Part shown: one piece after another, positions 6,606-15,585 of the stretch
How positions within the stretch are numbered: position 1 is the first letter of the stretch
How the letters are laid out: each line of letters starts with the position of its first letter
NCBI GenBank assembly: GCA_031550525.1
Contig: JAVBON010000012.1
Location: forward strand, 54,185-118,184
DNA: 64,000 nucleotides
Origin: WRHT01 sp031550525
GTDB lineage: Bacteria; Desulfobacterota; Desulfovibrionia; Desulfovibrionales; Desulfovibrionaceae
Direction of reading: 5' to 3'
Made by a program: the position numbers and the translations under genes
Notes under the pieces: generated by a model
What the model was told of the DNA's origin: nothing
The model's database searches: none
What the model saw: the letters and a program-made list of their open reading frames with translations, nothing else

Positions 6606-9020
6606 ATGACAACCAAATTGAAAATAATTTCTGGTTTTTCCACGCTGATTATCCTCATGTGCCTGCTAGCTGGTTTTGGATATAATACGTTGGGAGAGTC
6701 TTCATCTGGTTTTTTGGACTACCGGCGGCTGGCTCGGTTTAACGTGCTTATGAGCAATATGAACTCGTCCATGAACGATGCGGTGGGCGATTTGTACCAG
6801 TACATTTCAGGCAGAAACCCCGATGCTGTAAAACATGCCGTTGAAAATATCGATGCAATAGATGCTATGCTAAAAGAATCGGCTGACTACGTGCAAGCCG
6901 AAGACGGGCGCAAGCTTTTGGCTGAGATTACGCTCCAGTCCGGCAATTTGCATAAACTTGTAGGCGTGGTGGCAGAAAACATTGAAGGTATCGCCTTGCT
7001 TTATACAGATAAAGCCCAGCCGCTTGCCCGCAACATAGGCGGCAAAGCGATGGCCTTTGCCAAGATGGCGCGGGAGCGCGGTAATATTAACGATGTAGTT
7101 AATGTAGCTGAATTGTTGGAGAAATGGTCAGGCGCCAGATCCAGCCTCAGCCGTTTTTCCGAGTCGCGCAGCCAGGCTGACGCCAAGCGTTGCAAAGAAA
7201 CATTGGACACTGTTTTCCAGCCGTTGGAAAAAATGAAAACAACCTCGCAAGCGCCGGCCGCTATTGAGCATTATACGGAAATATTTAATGCTTTCACAGA
7301 GATGCAGTCGTATGTAGACGACATGCAGCGCCGCAGCAAGATGTTGGAAGACAACCTTACACAAATTAAAGTTACCATAGACGTCATGTCCAAAACCATC
7401 AAAGAGTTGGATGGCAACGTTGATAACGCAGCGCGCGTACGCGCCGAGTCCAATATGAAGTCCAACGAATTGGCTCAAAAGGTTATGCTGGGCATAAGCG
7501 CGGCCGGTTTGGTTATAGGCCTGTTGCTGGCTCTGTTCATTATTGTTGGTCTGGTGCGCGTGCTTAAAGATCTGGCCCAGTTTGCCGGGGCCATCGCTTC
7601 GGGAGACTTTGAATATAACGTCAAAACGCGGGAGAAAGGCGAAATCGGCATTATGGTTGCGGCCATGCGCAATATACCTGCCGTGTTAAAGGGTGTGCTG
7701 GCCGACTACACAGTTCTGGCCGATGAAATAGGTAATGGCAAGCTTGGCGTGCAAGGCGACGTAAGCAAGTTTAAGGGCGGCTTCGCCACGCTTATGAGCG
7801 GCACCAACAGCATTATTAAAAGCTTCCGTACCATTATAGACAACATTCCCTCACCCGTGGTTATGCTTGGGGCCGACCTTAAGGCTAACTACATCAATAC
7901 CGTGGCCATAGAGCTTGCCGGGGCAGACTACCAAGGCAAGACCTGCAAACAACTTTTCGCGCGTGAAGACTTTGGTTCTGAAAAAGACGCCCTGCAAGTG
8001 GCTGTTAACACCAAACGCCGCGCCGCCGCCGAAACCAAAGCCAGCCCGCAGGGGCGGGAAATGGAAATAAGCTACACCGCCATACCCATGCTGGATGAAA
8101 AGGGCGGCCTTAAAGCGGTTTTACAGCTTATTACCGACCTTACCGACATCAAGAGAACCCAGCGCACCATTATGAATGTAGCTGAGCGCGCTTCGGAAAT
8201 TTCCAACCGCGTGGCCGCCGCTTCCGAAGAGCTTTCGGCACAGGTGGAGGAAGTTTCGCGCGGCTCCGAAATGCAGCGCGAGCGCGTTGAATCCACAGCC
8301 AGCGCCATGACGGAAATGAACTCCACCGTGCTTGAGGTTGCCCGTAGCGCGGGCCAAGCCTCGGAACAAAGCGATGTGACGCGCCAAAAGGCTGAAGGCG
8401 GGGCAAGCCTGGTGAACCAGGTTGTCAATACCATGGCCTCCGTTAACTCCGTGGCCAAGACCATGCAAAACAATATGCTGGAGTTGGGGGGCCAGGTGGA
8501 AAGCGTGGGCAGCATAATGAACGTGATTTCAGACATAGCCGATCAGACCAACCTGCTGGCTCTTAACGCCGCCATTGAGGCGGCCCGCGCCGGAGAATCC
8601 GGGCGCGGCATTGCGGTGGTGGCCGACGAGGTGCGCAAGCTGGCGGAAAAAACCATGACCGCCACTTTGGAGGTAGGCAACAGCATAACCGCTATTCAAA
8701 CCTCCGCCCGCAAAAATATAGAGGAAATGGAAAACGCCGTGCATGGGGTGGAAGAAGCCACCGGGCTTGCCAACTCTTCCGGTGCTGCCCTTAGTGAAAT
8801 CGTGCAACTGGCTGGGGACAGTTCCAGCGTTGTAACCTCCATTGCCACGGCTGCCGAGGAGCAAAGCGCCACCTCGGAGGAAATAAGCCATGCGGTGGAA
8901 GAAATAAACCGCATAGTTGGCGAAACCTCCGAAGGCATGGTGCAATCGGCCGCGGCTGTTCAGGAGCTTTCGCGCATGGCGCAGGAGTTGAACAGCGTTA
9001 TGGAAGAACTGCGGGCATAG
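6606..9020 (+). CDS. methyl-accepting chemotaxis protein 1 (HBM-like sensor, HAMP, PAS)
   Basis: 804 residues. Membrane helix 1 spans about 7-27. A long all-helical periplasmic region (about 30-290) resembles the helical bimodular (HBM) sensor fold. Helix 2 follows (292-318), then HAMP (318-370), a PAS domain (about 400-520, IIDNIPSPVVMLGADLKANY) and the signalling hairpin (540-800) with the ADEVRKLAEKT tip near 671. HBM receptors studied elsewhere bind small carboxylates; that ligand class is only suggested here. The C-terminus lacks a CheR-tethering pentapeptide. The ATG at 6606 is chosen to match the start of the paralogue that follows. Confidence 0.9.
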   Translation: MTTKLKIISGFSTLIILMCLLAGFGYNTLGESSSGFLDYRRLARFNVLMSNMNSSMNDAVGDLYQYISGRNPDAVKHAVENIDAIDAMLKESADYVQAEDGRKLLAEITLQSGNLHKLVGVVAENIEGIALLYTDKAQPLARNIGGKAMAFAKMARERGNINDVVNVAELLEKWSGARSSLSRFSESRSQADAKRCKETLDTVFQPLEKMKTTSQAPAAIEHYTEIFNAFTEMQSYVDDMQRRSKMLEDNLTQIKVTIDVMSKTIKELDGNVDNAARVRAESNMKSNELAQKVMLGISAAGLVIGLLLALFIIVGLVRVLKDLAQFAGAIASGDFEYNVKTREKGEIGIMVAAMRNIPAVLKGVLADYTVLADEIGNGKLGVQGDVSKFKGGFATLMSGTNSIIKSFRTIIDNIPSPVVMLGADLKANYINTVAIELAGADYQGKTCKQLFAREDFGSEKDALQVAVNTKRRAAAETKASPQGREMEISYTAIPMLDEKGGLKAVLQLITDLTDIKRTQRTIMNVAERASEISNRVAAASEELSAQVEEVSRGSEMQRERVESTASAMTEMNSTVLEVARSAGQASEQSDVTRQKAEGGASLVNQVVNTMASVNSVAKTMQNNMLELGGQVESVGSIMNVISDIADQTNLLALNAAIEAARAGESGRGIAVVADEVRKLAEKTMTATLEVGNSITAIQTSARKNIEEMENAVHGVEEATGLANSSGAALSEIVQLAGDSSSVVTSIATAAEEQSATSEEISHAVEEINRIVGETSEGMVQSAAAVQELSRMAQELNSVMEELRA

Positions 9021-9038
9021 CAAAATCAGCCTGTAAAA

Positions 9039-9089
9039 AATGTGAACAAAGGGCGGTACCGCTAAGCGGTACCGCCCTTTGTTCACATT
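9039..9089. terminator. perfect 24 bp hairpin after chemoreceptor 1
   Basis: Arms 9039-9062 and 9066-9089 are perfectly complementary over 24 bp with a 3 nt TAA loop. An A tract precedes it, giving U residues only for minus-strand transcripts; on the plus strand just TT ends the stem. It may act as a bidirectional terminator or a 3'-end stability element. Confidence 0.75.
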
Positions 9090-9413
9090 GCATCCGCATA
9101 CCACACCATTCTCCGCCACTCATGCCGGTTTATGCTATTCATAACCAGCGCCACTTCAAAGGTTGCCCTTTTACCGCTGGCTGTTATGCCAGTTTTTGCT
9201 GCATAGTGCGCGAATGACGCAATTTTTTTAAGATAATATTGTTGTGTAAATTAAAATGCTTTTTCCCATAAATGGCTGGTATAAAGAAAACATGCCATTG
9301 CTTTAATATTTCCGGCATGTTATTTTTTACTTTCTTCCATGGATTTGTTATGTTATATACTTTTATTTATTTAATTTGGGAACTTAAAAAGTTCGACTAT
9401 AGGTGGTTATATT
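9090..9413 (+). other. intergenic region before chemoreceptor 2
   Basis: An AT-rich stretch with no convincing gene; the frame open from 9272 runs into the next gene in another frame. It must contain the promoter of chemoreceptor 2. AGGTGGT just before ATG 9414 is its ribosome site. Confidence 0.4.
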
Positions 9414-11828
9414 ATGACAACAAAGCTAAAAATTATTTTTGGTTTTTCTTCTCTTATAATTTTTATGTGTGTGCTGGCTGGTTTTGGGTTTATGAAACTG
9501 GGCGAGTCTTCATCTGGCTTTTTGGACTACCGGCGGCTGGCTCGGCTTAACGTGCTTATGAGCAATATGAACTCGGTCATGAACGATACGGTAGGTGACT
9601 TGTATCAGTATATTTCAACCCGAGGGCCTGAAAATTTTAAACAAGCCACCAAAAATATTGATGAAATAGACGCCATGATCAAACAATCCGGCGACTACCT
9701 CCAAACGGAAAGCGGCAGAAAGCTTATGGCGGAAATTACCGTACAGTCTGGCAATTTGCGCAAACTCGTAGGGGTGGTTGGAGTTAACATTGAGGACTTG
9801 GCCTCGCTTTATACAGATAAAGCCCAACCACTTGCCCGCAATATAGGCGGCAAAGCAATGGCCTTTGCCGAGATGGCGCGGGAGCGCGGCAATGCCAACA
9901 ACGTGGCCAACGTTGCTGAACTGATGGAGAAATGGTCAGACGCCAGATCCAGCCTCAGCCGTTTTTCCGAGTCGCGCACTCAGTCTGACGCCAAGCGTTG
10001 CAAAGAAACCCTGGACACTGTTTTTCCGCCGTTGGAAAAAATGAAAGCAGCCGCGCAAGTGCCGACCGCTATTGAGCATTATACGGAAATATTTAATGCT
10101 TTCAAAGAAATGCAGTCGTATGTAGACGACATGCAGCGCCGCAGCAAGGTGTTGGAAGACAACCTCACCCAAATTAAAACTACCATAGACGTCATGTCCA
10201 AAGCCATGAAAGAGTTGGATGGCATAGTTGATGACTCCGCGCGAGTACGCGCCGAAGCCAATATAGAATCCAACGAATTGGCTCAAAAGGTTATGTTGGG
10301 CATAAGCGCCGCCGGTCTGGTTATGGGCCTGTTGCTGGCTCTGTTTATTATTGTGGGTCTGGTGCGCGTGCTTAAAGATTTATCGCATTTTGCCGAGGCC
10401 ATATCCGCTGGTGACTTTTCGTACAATGTAAAAACGCGTGAAAAGGGCGAAATCGGCATTATGGTTGGGGCTATGCGTAACATACCAGCGGTTTTGAAGG
10501 GAATTCTGGATGATTACACAAGCCTGACGCAAGAAATAGGGCAGGGCAAGCTTGGCGTGCAAGGCGACGTAAGCAAGTTTAAGGGTGGATTCGCCACACT
10601 TATGAGCGGCACCAACAGCATTATTAAAAGCTTCCGTACCATTATAGACAACATTCCCTCGCCCGTAATTATGCTTGGGGCCGACCTTAAGGCGAACTAC
10701 ATCAATACCGTGGCCATAGAGCTTGCCGGGGCGGACTACCAAGGTAAGACCTGCAAACAACTTTTCGCGCGTGAAGACTTTGGCTCTGAAAAAGACGCCC
10801 TGCAGGTGGCTGTTAACACCAAGCGCCGCGCCACCGCCGAAACCAAAGCCAGCCCGCAGGGGCGTGAGATGGAAATAAGCTACACCGCCATACCCATGCT
10901 GGATGAAAAGAACAATATCAGGTCAGTTTTGCAGCTTATTACCGACCTTACCGACATTAAGAGAACCCAGCGTACCATTATGAATGTCGCGGAACGCGCT
11001 TCAGAAATTTCCAACCGCGTGGCCGCCGCTTCCGAAGAGCTTTCGGCACAGGTGGAGGAAGTTTCGCGCGGCTCCGAAATGCAGCGCGAGCGAGTGGAAT
11101 CCACAGCCAGCGCCATGACGGAAATGAACTCCACCGTGCTTGAGGTTGCCCGTAGCGCGGGCCAGGCTTCGGAACAAAGCGACGTGACGCGCCAAAAGGC
11201 CGAAGGTGGAGCAAACCTGGTGAACCAGGTTGTAAAGACCATGACCTCCGTTAACTCCGTAGCCAAGAACATGCAAAACAATATGCTGGAGTTGGGGGGC
11301 CAGGTGGAAAGCGTGGGCAGCATCATGAACGTGATTTCAGACATAGCTGATCAGACCAACCTGCTGGCCCTTAACGCCGCCATTGAGGCGGCCCGCGCCG
11401 GAGAAGCCGGGCGCGGCTTTGCGGTGGTGGCCGACGAGGTACGCAAGCTGGCGGAAAAAACCATGACCGCCACTTTGGAGGTAGGCAACAGCATAACCGC
11501 TATTCAAACCTCTACCCGCAAGAATATAGAAGAAATGGAAAACGCCGTGCGCGGGGTGGAAGAAGCCACCGAGCTTGCCAGTTCTTCCGGCGCGGCCCTT
11601 GGCGAAATTGTGGAATTGGCAGCGGCCAGCTCCAGCGTTGTAACCTCCATTGCCACGGCGGCCGAAGAGCAAAGCGCCACCTCAGATGAAATAAGCCATG
11701 CGGTGGAAGAAATAAACCGCATAGTTGGCGAAACCTCCGAAGGCATGGTGCAATCGGCTGCGGCTGTTCAGGAGCTTTCGCGCATGGCGCAGGAATTGAA
11801 CCGCGTTATGGAAGAACTGCGCTCTTAA
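9414..11828 (+). CDS. methyl-accepting chemotaxis protein 2, tandem paralogue of the previous one
   Basis: Also exactly 804 residues, with the same order: membrane helix, helical periplasmic sensor, second helix, HAMP, PAS, signalling domain. From HAMP onwards it is almost the same protein as its neighbour. Differences are denser in the sensor (about residues 30-290, for example ISTRGPENFKQATKN against ISGRNPDAVKHAVEN). This is a recent tandem duplication in which the signalling half stays homogeneous and the sensor drifts, so the two probably read related ligands. A tripartite tricarboxylate transporter lies just downstream on the same strand. Confidence 0.9.
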   Translation: MTTKLKIIFGFSSLIIFMCVLAGFGFMKLGESSSGFLDYRRLARLNVLMSNMNSVMNDTVGDLYQYISTRGPENFKQATKNIDEIDAMIKQSGDYLQTESGRKLMAEITVQSGNLRKLVGVVGVNIEDLASLYTDKAQPLARNIGGKAMAFAEMARERGNANNVANVAELMEKWSDARSSLSRFSESRTQSDAKRCKETLDTVFPPLEKMKAAAQVPTAIEHYTEIFNAFKEMQSYVDDMQRRSKVLEDNLTQIKTTIDVMSKAMKELDGIVDDSARVRAEANIESNELAQKVMLGISAAGLVMGLLLALFIIVGLVRVLKDLSHFAEAISAGDFSYNVKTREKGEIGIMVGAMRNIPAVLKGILDDYTSLTQEIGQGKLGVQGDVSKFKGGFATLMSGTNSIIKSFRTIIDNIPSPVIMLGADLKANYINTVAIELAGADYQGKTCKQLFAREDFGSEKDALQVAVNTKRRATAETKASPQGREMEISYTAIPMLDEKNNIRSVLQLITDLTDIKRTQRTIMNVAERASEISNRVAAASEELSAQVEEVSRGSEMQRERVESTASAMTEMNSTVLEVARSAGQASEQSDVTRQKAEGGANLVNQVVKTMTSVNSVAKNMQNNMLELGGQVESVGSIMNVISDIADQTNLLALNAAIEAARAGEAGRGFAVVADEVRKLAEKTMTATLEVGNSITAIQTSTRKNIEEMENAVRGVEEATELASSSGAALGEIVELAAASSSVVTSIATAAEEQSATSDEISHAVEEINRIVGETSEGMVQSAAAVQELSRMAQELNRVMEELRS

Positions 11829-11849
11829 AGCAAACGTAAAAGAACAAAG

Positions 11850-11896
11850 CATAAAACATATGGCGGGCCGTAAAACGGCCCGCCATATGTTTTATG
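11850..11896. terminator. perfect 21 bp hairpin after chemoreceptor 2
   Basis: Arms 11850-11870 and 11876-11896 match over 21 bp with a TAAAA loop. The T tract lies within the stem rather than after it. Confidence 0.7.
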
Positions 11897-12249
11897 TAAA
11901 AGACACGGCGGATTAAAACCCGTATTTTGCGTTATGCCCTGCGCGGCGCGGAGTGCGCTTTTAGTCAGGCATGCATTAACAGCATGACCAAATACCGTCA
12001 TATTTGTCTTGCTGCTGACGAATTACAGTTGGCATATCGGCATGGTGTCCGCATATAATCATTTATTTGTGGTTATGCGCGTTTGGAGTGGAATAAAAAA
12101 CAAGCTTTTGCGCCATTATTATGCCTGTTATTTTTGTGGCACAGCTTTTGCTATTTCCCCTAATGGTGCAATATATGTGATTATTGGCAATTGTTGCATT
12201 GCGGCGCCTTGGGCCGACAACCTCAACAACACAAACTTTGCGAGGCTCT
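11897..12249 (+). other. intergenic leader of the TctC gene
   Basis: About 350 bp without a supported gene. Short frames on either strand lack ribosome sites. It should contain the promoter of the transporter genes. A TTGGCA-N5-TGCA motif near 12183 resembles a sigma-54 site but its spacing is 2 bp too short. Confidence 0.35.
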
Positions 12250-13212
12250 ATGAAAAGACTTTCCGTTTTCAGGTTATTGCTTGCCTTGTGTTTTATCATG
12301 GCGTTCGGCGTAAGTTCCGCTTTTGCGGCCTACCCCAATAAGCCCATCAACATGATTATAGCCTTTACCGCCGGCGGCTCCAGCGACGTGCAGGCCAGAA
12401 TCATGCAAAAGTATTGGAATAAATATTCCAACCAGCAGTGGAACTTTATTTACAAACCAGGCGCGGGCGGCGCCATAGGCTTTGCCGATATCGCCCGTGC
12501 CAAAGCCGACGGCTACACCATAGGCGGCGCCAACGTGCCGCATATGATCATTCAGCCTTTGGCCCAGCGCGCCCAGTTCAGCATTGATAGCTTCGACTAC
12601 ATCTGCCAGGTGGTTAACGACCCGCAGATGATTGTTGTGCGTAAAGACAGCCAGTTTAAAACCGCCAAAGAGATGTTTGACTATGCCAAGGCCAACCCCA
12701 AAAAGCTTAAGGTAGGCCTGGTTGGCCCCAACAGCGGCCACCACCTCATGTTCCTTGACGTGGTTGATATGTTTGACTTCCCCGTCACCCATATTTTCTA
12801 CAAAGGCGCTGCCGACCAGAACGCAGCCCTTTTGGGCGGCGAAATTGACGTTATGTTCGGCAACCTGAATGACGTTATGCGCAGCCGCGAGGAAATGCAT
12901 ATTCTGGGCATAGCCTCTGAAAAACGCGACGAGTTTTTTGTGCCGGAAGTGCCCACCTTGCGCGAGCAGGGCTACAACGTGGTATCCGACATTCGCCGCT
13001 GCTTCGTGGCCCCCAAGGGCCTTGGCGCGGAACAGATCAAATACCTGCGCTCCACCTTTGAAAAGATCTGCAAAGATCCTGACTATGTCAAAGACATGAT
13101 CACCGCCGGTCAGCCCCATGAGTACATGGACGGCGATTCCTTCTTCAAATACATGAAGTCGCAAAACGACAAAATAACCAAGACCCTGACCAAGGCCGGT
13201 ATAGTAAAATAA
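12250..13212 (+). CDS. tripartite tricarboxylate transporter binding protein (TctC/Bug family)
   Basis: 320 residues with a signal peptide (1-25, ending SSAFA). The mature start YPNKPINMIIAFTAGGSSDVQAR is typical of Bug-type receptors, as is YKPGAGGAIG; these loops hold the ligand carboxylate through main-chain and water contacts. It delivers a small organic acid to the TctA/TctB membrane unit encoded 190 bp downstream. GAGG at 12242-12245 supports ATG 12250. The substrate cannot be read from the sequence; family members bind citrate, glutamate, aromatic acids and others. Confidence 0.9.
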   Translation: MKRLSVFRLLLALCFIMAFGVSSAFAAYPNKPINMIIAFTAGGSSDVQARIMQKYWNKYSNQQWNFIYKPGAGGAIGFADIARAKADGYTIGGANVPHMIIQPLAQRAQFSIDSFDYICQVVNDPQMIVVRKDSQFKTAKEMFDYAKANPKKLKVGLVGPNSGHHLMFLDVVDMFDFPVTHIFYKGAADQNAALLGGEIDVMFGNLNDVMRSREEMHILGIASEKRDEFFVPEVPTLREQGYNVVSDIRRCFVAPKGLGAEQIKYLRSTFEKICKDPDYVKDMITAGQPHEYMDGDSFFKYMKSQNDKITKTLTKAGIVK

Positions 13213-13223
13213 GTTTGCTTCCG

Positions 13224-13268
13224 CCTCCTCCCGCGTTATGCGCGGGAGGAGGCCCGGTTCCTTTTTTG
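13224..13268 (+). terminator. attenuating terminator between tctC and tctAB
   Basis: CCTCCTCCCGCG (13224-13235) pairs perfectly with 13241-13252, and TTTTTT follows about 10 nt later. Placed inside the transporter operon, it would make much more receptor than permease, a common arrangement for binding-protein systems. Confidence 0.65.
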
Positions 13269-13403
13269 AACCGGCTGCTGCTTTTGCTTTTTTACCACAT
13301 TCCACAAACGTTATTTGAAATTCAAAACGCTTATACTGTGATTATCACACAGGTCTGACCGTTTATTTCGCAGGCTGCGCCCCAGGTGCATGAGGAGTTT
13401 GCC

Positions 13404-15395
13404 ATGCTCGAATTTATTGGCCCGGCCATCGGCCATTTATTTGATCCTTTAAATATATTTTTAATGATTGCAGGCCTTGCCGGCGGCATTATAGTAGGCT
13501 CGTTGCCGGGCCTTACAGCCACCATGGGCGTGGCTCTTATGGTGCCAGTAACCTTTGCCATGGACGCCACAAGCGGCCTGATTATGCTTGGCGCCATTTA
13601 TGTAGGCGCTATTTACGGCGGGGCCAACTCGGCCATTCTTATATGCACGCCGGGCACTCCTTCTTCCGTCGCCACCACCTTTGACGGCTGGCCCATGTGT
13701 CAGCAGGGCAAGGCCGACAAAGGCTTGTACGGCTCACTACTGTCGTCGTCTTTCGGCGGCATGATAGGCACTCTCATGCTGCTTTTTCTGGCCGCGCCTT
13801 TGGCCCGTTTCGCTCTCAAGTTTGGCGCGCCGGAAAGCTTCTGGCTATGTATTTTCGGCCTCTCCACCATAGCGGTCATGTCTTCTGGCAATATTGTAAA
13901 AGGCATGCTCTCCGGGGCCATAGGGCTTCTCGTCTCCTGCATCGGGCTGGATCCGCACGAGGGCATACCGCGTTTTACTTTTGGCGCGTATTCGCTGGTG
14001 CAGGGCGTACAGGTTATTCCAGCCATGATCGGGCTGTTTTCCTTCTCGCAGGTGCTGTACCTTATTGGCAGCTACAAGCCTTTCATCGCCGAATATTCGC
14101 CCACGCCGGGGGCTTTTACGTCTGTTTTCAAAGAGCTGTTCAGCAAATGCAAGGTAATTTTGCTGCGCTCTTCCATTATCGGCGGTTTTGTTGGCATGCT
14201 GCCAGGCGCGGGCGGCGAGATAGCCTCCATTATAGCGTACAACGAGTCCAAGCGTTGGGATAAGCAGCCAGACAAATACGGCAAAGGCTCCATTGAGGGC
14301 GTGGCGGCCAGCGAAAGCGCCAACAACGCCGTTATAGGCGGGGCGCTTATACCCATGCTCACCTTGGGCATACCAGGCAGCGCCGTGGCTGCGGTTATTC
14401 TCGGCGCGTTGCTGGCCAAGGGCATTCAGCCGGGCTTCAAGGTATTTACCGCTTCCGGCGATTTGGCCTATACCTTTATTATGTCTCAGTTTGCCGTAAA
14501 CCTGCTTATGGTGCCGGTGGGCTTTTTGCTGGCCAAGCTGATGACGCGCCTTTTAAAAGTGCGCCTTACCATAGTGGCCATAGCCATTGTGGTGCTTTCC
14601 GTAATAGGCTCCTATGCCATCAACAACAGCATGCTTGATATTTGGGTGGTGCTGGCCTTCGGCTTTTTTGGCTACTTGAGCGGCCGCATAGGGCTGGATA
14701 CGGGCGCTATGGCCTTGGGTATAATCCTTGGCGCGATGATTGAAGAAAACCTTGGTAAAACCGAGCAGCTTTCGCATTCTTCAGGCGGCTCCATTATAGG
14801 CGTGTTTTTAAACAGCCCCGTGGCCCTTATTCTTATCGCGCTTACGCTTCTTTCGCTGCTCACGCCGTTTTTATTGCAGCTAAAACGCAAAGGGGCGGTT
14901 CCGGAAGTGGAGTTGCAGCCCACCAACAGCAGCGCGCTGTCGGATGTTTTGTCCGGCGTGACGGCTCTGGTTTTGGCTGGCGTGTTTTTTGCGCAAAGCG
15001 GCGAGCTTTCCGGCATTGGGCTTATGTTTCCTGATATGCTGATGTTCTTTATTACCTGCTGCGGCATTTTCCTGCTGGGCAAGGGCACTCGCAAGTATAT
15101 ACGCAAGTATAAGGCCGCCCCCACCGAAATGCCTTCAATAAAGCGCATAGGCATGATCTCTGCTGGTTCGCTTATGTATGTAATAATAATGCCGGCGTTG
15201 GGCTTTTACATAAGCTCCGCCGCGTTTCTGTTTGGCATGACGGTAGTGCTGCGCGACAGTGGCGTAAGCTTGCAGCGCACGCTGCTCAACGCCGCTTTGG
15301 TTACCGTAATAATATGCGTGTCGGTGTGGGTTGGCTTTACCATGCTGCTTAATGTGCCAACTCCGCCCATGAGCTTGTTTGGGTTGCTGGAGTAA
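13404..15395 (+). CDS. fused TctA-TctB permease of a tripartite tricarboxylate transporter
   Basis: 663 residues. The first 495 are a TctA large permease: GSLPGLTATMGVALMVP near the N-terminus and MLPGAGGEIASIIAYNESKR in the middle are the two conserved half-repeat motifs. After a polar linker (about 490-510) come four more helices (DVLSGVTALVLAGVFFAQ, then a long tail) matching the small TctB subunit, which is normally a separate gene. The fusion gives one protein with about 14-16 helices. It transports the ligand of the preceding TctC protein, driven by an ion gradient. TGAGGAG at 13391-13397 fixes the start at 13404 rather than 13386. Confidence 0.88.
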   Translation: MLEFIGPAIGHLFDPLNIFLMIAGLAGGIIVGSLPGLTATMGVALMVPVTFAMDATSGLIMLGAIYVGAIYGGANSAILICTPGTPSSVATTFDGWPMCQQGKADKGLYGSLLSSSFGGMIGTLMLLFLAAPLARFALKFGAPESFWLCIFGLSTIAVMSSGNIVKGMLSGAIGLLVSCIGLDPHEGIPRFTFGAYSLVQGVQVIPAMIGLFSFSQVLYLIGSYKPFIAEYSPTPGAFTSVFKELFSKCKVILLRSSIIGGFVGMLPGAGGEIASIIAYNESKRWDKQPDKYGKGSIEGVAASESANNAVIGGALIPMLTLGIPGSAVAAVILGALLAKGIQPGFKVFTASGDLAYTFIMSQFAVNLLMVPVGFLLAKLMTRLLKVRLTIVAIAIVVLSVIGSYAINNSMLDIWVVLAFGFFGYLSGRIGLDTGAMALGIILGAMIEENLGKTEQLSHSSGGSIIGVFLNSPVALILIALTLLSLLTPFLLQLKRKGAVPEVELQPTNSSALSDVLSGVTALVLAGVFFAQSGELSGIGLMFPDMLMFFITCCGIFLLGKGTRKYIRKYKAAPTEMPSIKRIGMISAGSLMYVIIMPALGFYISSAAFLFGMTVVLRDSGVSLQRTLLNAALVTVIICVSVWVGFTMLLNVPTPPMSLFGLLE

Positions 15396-15456
15396 TCATC
15401 CTCACACCGTAAAGGCGGAGATCGCGATGTTTACGCGCAATGCCCGCTAGTGATTT

Positions 15457-15508
15457 AAATAAGACATTAAAAAGTCCCCCGAAAGGGGGACTTTTTAATG
15501 TCTTATTT
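15457..15508. terminator. perfect 24 bp hairpin with GAAA tetraloop
   Basis: Arms 15457-15480 and 15485-15508 pair perfectly around a GAAA loop, a stable GNRA tetraloop. It lies between the convergent tctAB gene and the zinc-ribbon gene and can serve both strands. Confidence 0.75.
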
Positions 15509-15515
15509 CTGGTTG

Positions 15516-15585
15516 CGGCTTCAGCCGGTTGAGCGGGCATTACCAAGCTAAATCATAACAGCCCGTTTGGGTGGTTATAATTTTT
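15516..15585 (+). repeat. REP-like repeat copy with terminal hairpin
   Basis: GGCTTCAGCCGGTTGAGC (15517-15534) continues through GGGCATTACCAAGCTAAATC and closes with an imperfect ATCATAAC...GGTTATAA hairpin and TTTTT. The layout (hairpin, conserved head, second hairpin) is the same at 62581-62710. Its end touches the stop codon of the zinc-ribbon gene. Confidence 0.65.

Noticed and set aside
12180..12200. Sigma-54-like motif upstream of tctC
   Set aside because: TTGGCA and TGCA are present but the GG-to-GC spacing is 2 bp shorter than the strict sigma-54 requirement.
12274..13305. 343-codon minus-strand frame opposite tctC
   Set aside because: Shadow of a clear TctC protein; histidine-rich reverse-frame composition with no family match.
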